From: Candidatus Tectimicrobiota bacterium
GTDB taxonomy: Bacteria > JACPSX01
Assembly (NCBI GenBank): GCA_016193065.1
Contig: JACPSX010000067.1
Location: forward strand, 1-7,392
Reading direction: 5' to 3'
DNA length: 7,392 bases
The position numbers and the translations under genes are program-made. The notes beneath the pieces are model-generated. The model saw nothing but the letters and a program-made list of their open reading frames with translations, did not search any database and had not been told where the DNA came from. Every line of letters begins with the position of its first letter. The stretch's first letter is position 1. This document shows positions 6,034 through 7,392 of this stretch, one piece after another.

Positions 6034-7392
6034 ATGATCAGTCTTCGAAAGATTCTGGCGTTTGTCGGAATTCTTGTCGTCGTCGCTGCCGCCGTTTTTG
6101 CGTATTTCGACTACAAGCAGGGGATCTGGTTCTTCAAACCCAAGGGGCTCCCCCTGTTGCAAACAGCGCGTGCCGCCGAGGATCTGATCCCCGCGAGCCC
6201 CGTCTTCTATCTTTCCGTGCGCGATGGGGCCGGCCTTTGGCAGAAAGTCAAAACCTCCAACTTCTATCAGAGGGTCAGTGGTGCGGCGAGTAAGACTCCC
6301 CGGAAAAGCTCGGGGAGCGCACCCTGGTCCCAGCCCGTGCAGCAACTGGAACAAAATCTCGGTCTCAAGCTCGACGAGCAGAATCTTCTGAAGCTGTTCG
6401 GCAAGAAGGTGGTCCTGGCTTTTTACGGTGTGGGCGAGAAAACCGGAGTCGACGGCCTGCTCATCACCGAGACGGACATGTCCCCGAAGGTTTGGGAGTT
6501 CTTTGTCCGCCTCAAAGGGAAGTACGGTAAGGACCCCATGGCTCCCCAGGCCGTTCCCTACAAGGGAGTGGAGATTTTTTCCTTCCGGAGGCCGGTCACC
6601 CGGGAGCCGGGTACCCGGCGCCAGGAGGCAGGGTTTTATGCCTTCGTCGGTAAGTATTTGTTCGCCTCCTCCCGAATGGAGCGCCTGAAAGGAGCCATTG
6701 ACCTGGCATTGGGAGCGCCCCCAGCCAAGTCCTTCGGCCCCAAGGTCAAGAAGGCCGCCGATGACCTTGATAAGAATCCGTTCCTGGTTTTCGTCGGTGA
6801 CAGCTCCAGGGCCTTGGAGTGGGTCCAGAGCGCCATCCCGCCAGCCCAGCGCCAGGTCTTCCAGGCTGGCGTTTTGCAGAGGTTTAAGGCGTTCGGGCAG
6901 GTGACCTTGACGGCTTCCGCGCAGAAGGGCCTCCTCGTCAAATCCCGCCTTGAGTTCGACCCGGGGCAACTGGCCCCCGAGCAGGCGAAGCGCTTTGTCC
7001 AGCCTCCTGCCACCTACCGGTCCCTTGCTTTCGTTCCCGAGGATGCCATTGCTTACGGGGCGGACAACAGTTTTGATCCCCGGACACCCGCAGGGCGGGT
7101 ACCCGGGGGCCGCAGCCGTACGGCTTCCGAGGCGGACACCCGCAAGGCGGACACCCGCAAGGCGGACACCCGCAAGGCGGGTACCCGGCAAGCTGCAACT
7201 TCCGAGAAGTTGCGATTCTCTCTGGAAAAGGAACTGGGAGTCAGCATCGAGCGCGATCTGATCCCTCTGGCGGGAAAGGAATGGGCTTATGCCTTGCTGC
7301 CGCCGGATGCCGGGAGTTCGTTCCCGGTCCCCCAGCTCCTGGTGATCCTGCAGATCAAAGATCGGGCCAAGGTGGATCGTTTTCTCCGGGGG
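6034..7392 (+). CDS. DUF3352-like membrane-anchored protein, 3' end cut by window
   Basis: This frame stays open from ATG 6034 to the right edge (453 codons). GGGAG at 6023-6027 lies 6 nt upstream of the start. The product begins with a short basic N-terminus and one membrane helix at residues about 5-24 (LAFVGILVVVAAAVFAYF) without a clear cleavage site, so it is probably anchored in the inner membrane and faces the periplasm. The rest resembles the DUF3352 family of unknown function: AAEDLIPASPVFYLSVRD after the helix, a GFYAFVGKYLFASS segment near residues 202-216, NPFLVFVGD at about 249-257, and LGVSIERDLIPLAGKEWAYALL at about 403-424. Residues about 350-390 form an odd Arg/Thr/Ala-rich insert made by 15-bp tandem repeats and palindromes. 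Another copy of the palindrome sits at residues about 192-195. The gene is divergent from the selD row, with no evident functional link. The family call is moderate; function is unknown. Confidence 0.8.
   Translation, partial: MISLRKILAFVGILVVVAAAVFAYFDYKQGIWFFKPKGLPLLQTARAAEDLIPASPVFYLSVRDGAGLWQKVKTSNFYQRVSGAASKTPRKSSGSAPWSQPVQQLEQNLGLKLDEQNLLKLFGKKVVLAFYGVGEKTGVDGLLITETDMSPKVWEFFVRLKGKYGKDPMAPQAVPYKGVEIFSFRRPVTREPGTRRQEAGFYAFVGKYLFASSRMERLKGAIDLALGAPPAKSFGPKVKKAADDLDKNPFLVFVGDSSRALEWVQSAIPPAQRQVFQAGVLQRFKAFGQVTLTASAQKGLLVKSRLEFDPGQLAPEQAKRFVQPPATYRSLAFVPEDAIAYGADNSFDPRTPAGRVPGGRSRTASEADTRKADTRKADTRKAGTRQAATSEKLRFSLEKELGVSIERDLIPLAGKEWAYALLPPDAGSSFPVPQLLVILQIKDRAKVDRFLRG
6607..6618. repeat. 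Palindrome CCGGGTACCCGG, isolated copy
   Basis: A perfect 12-bp palindrome inside the DUF3352-like gene, in a stretch encoding TREPGTRRQE. Its 10-bp core CGGGTACCCG recurs at 7096-7105 and 7178-7187 in the same gene. Confidence 0.6.
7081..7107. repeat. Palindromic repeat unit, first copy
   Basis: A unit running from CGGACACCCGCA to GGCGGGTACCCGG. It matches the unit at 7163-7188 at 25 of 26 bases. The sequence can fold: ACCCGC pairs with GCGGGT across a 3-nt gap. It lies in frame in the DUF3352-like gene. Confidence 0.6.
7131..7190 (+). repeat. 15-bp tandem repeat, three exact copies plus one degenerate
   Basis: GGCGGACACCCGCAA occurs exactly at 7131-7145, 7146-7160 and 7161-7175. A diverged fourth copy at 7176-7190 (GGCGGGTACCCGGCA) contains the palindrome core. 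Because 15 is a multiple of 3, the array stays in frame and encodes repeats of ADTRK, ending AGTRQ. Each junction can form a small hairpin, for example ACCCGC (7168-7173) with GCGGGT (7177-7182). Confidence 0.9.

Overview
The window is GC-rich, densely coded bacterial DNA. It carries outer-membrane machinery: a LolA-like periplasmic lipoprotein-sorting protein, an RND/MMPL-type exporter and a beta-barrel protein with a signal peptide. The host is therefore a diderm (Gram-negative) bacterium. It must also decode UGA as selenocysteine (see selD). The gene set would fit an uncultured Desulfobacterota- or Methylomirabilota-like lineage, but that is a guess from gene content, not a placement.

Layout. 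Bases 1-5736 hold a tightly packed minus-strand gene row, read from right to left: a TauE/SafE-family permease (5736-4954), selD (4907-3855), an RND-superfamily exporter (3841-1529), a LolA-like periplasmic protein (1529-720) and the start of a DUF1302-like outer-membrane protein (723 to the left edge). Gaps are 46 nt, 13 nt, a 1-nt overlap and a likely 4-nt overlap. This is almost certainly one transcription unit. Bases about 5740-6033 form a divergent intergenic region with weak promoter-like sequences and a possible 53-residue small ORF. Bases 6034-7392 hold a plus-strand gene, cut by the right edge, for a membrane-anchored DUF3352-like protein.

Main result. selD is longer than a standard gene finder would show. 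The frame continues upstream of a GTG at 4748, through an in-frame TGA at 4856-4854, to an ATG at 4907 with a good Shine-Dalgarno. The TGA falls exactly at the catalytic Cys/Sec position of selenophosphate synthetase (context H-G-A-G-U-G-C-K). A perfect 9-bp hairpin with a GUU loop lies 33 nt downstream, as expected of a bacterial SECIS element. So this is a selenocysteine-containing SelD of 350 residues.

How the genes may work together. The exporter, LolA-like protein and outer-membrane protein are a recurring trio, probably moving a hydrophobic or lipid-like substrate between inner and outer membrane. SelD makes selenophosphate for selenocysteine and selenouridine synthesis. The TauE/SafE permease moves small sulfur (possibly selenium) oxyanions or organosulfonates. 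Placing a selenium-activation gene inside an envelope-export operon is unusual and has no obvious mechanistic explanation.

Other points are a frameshift near the 5' end of the outer-membrane gene, and palindromic plus 15-bp tandem repeats inserted in frame in the DUF3352-like gene.
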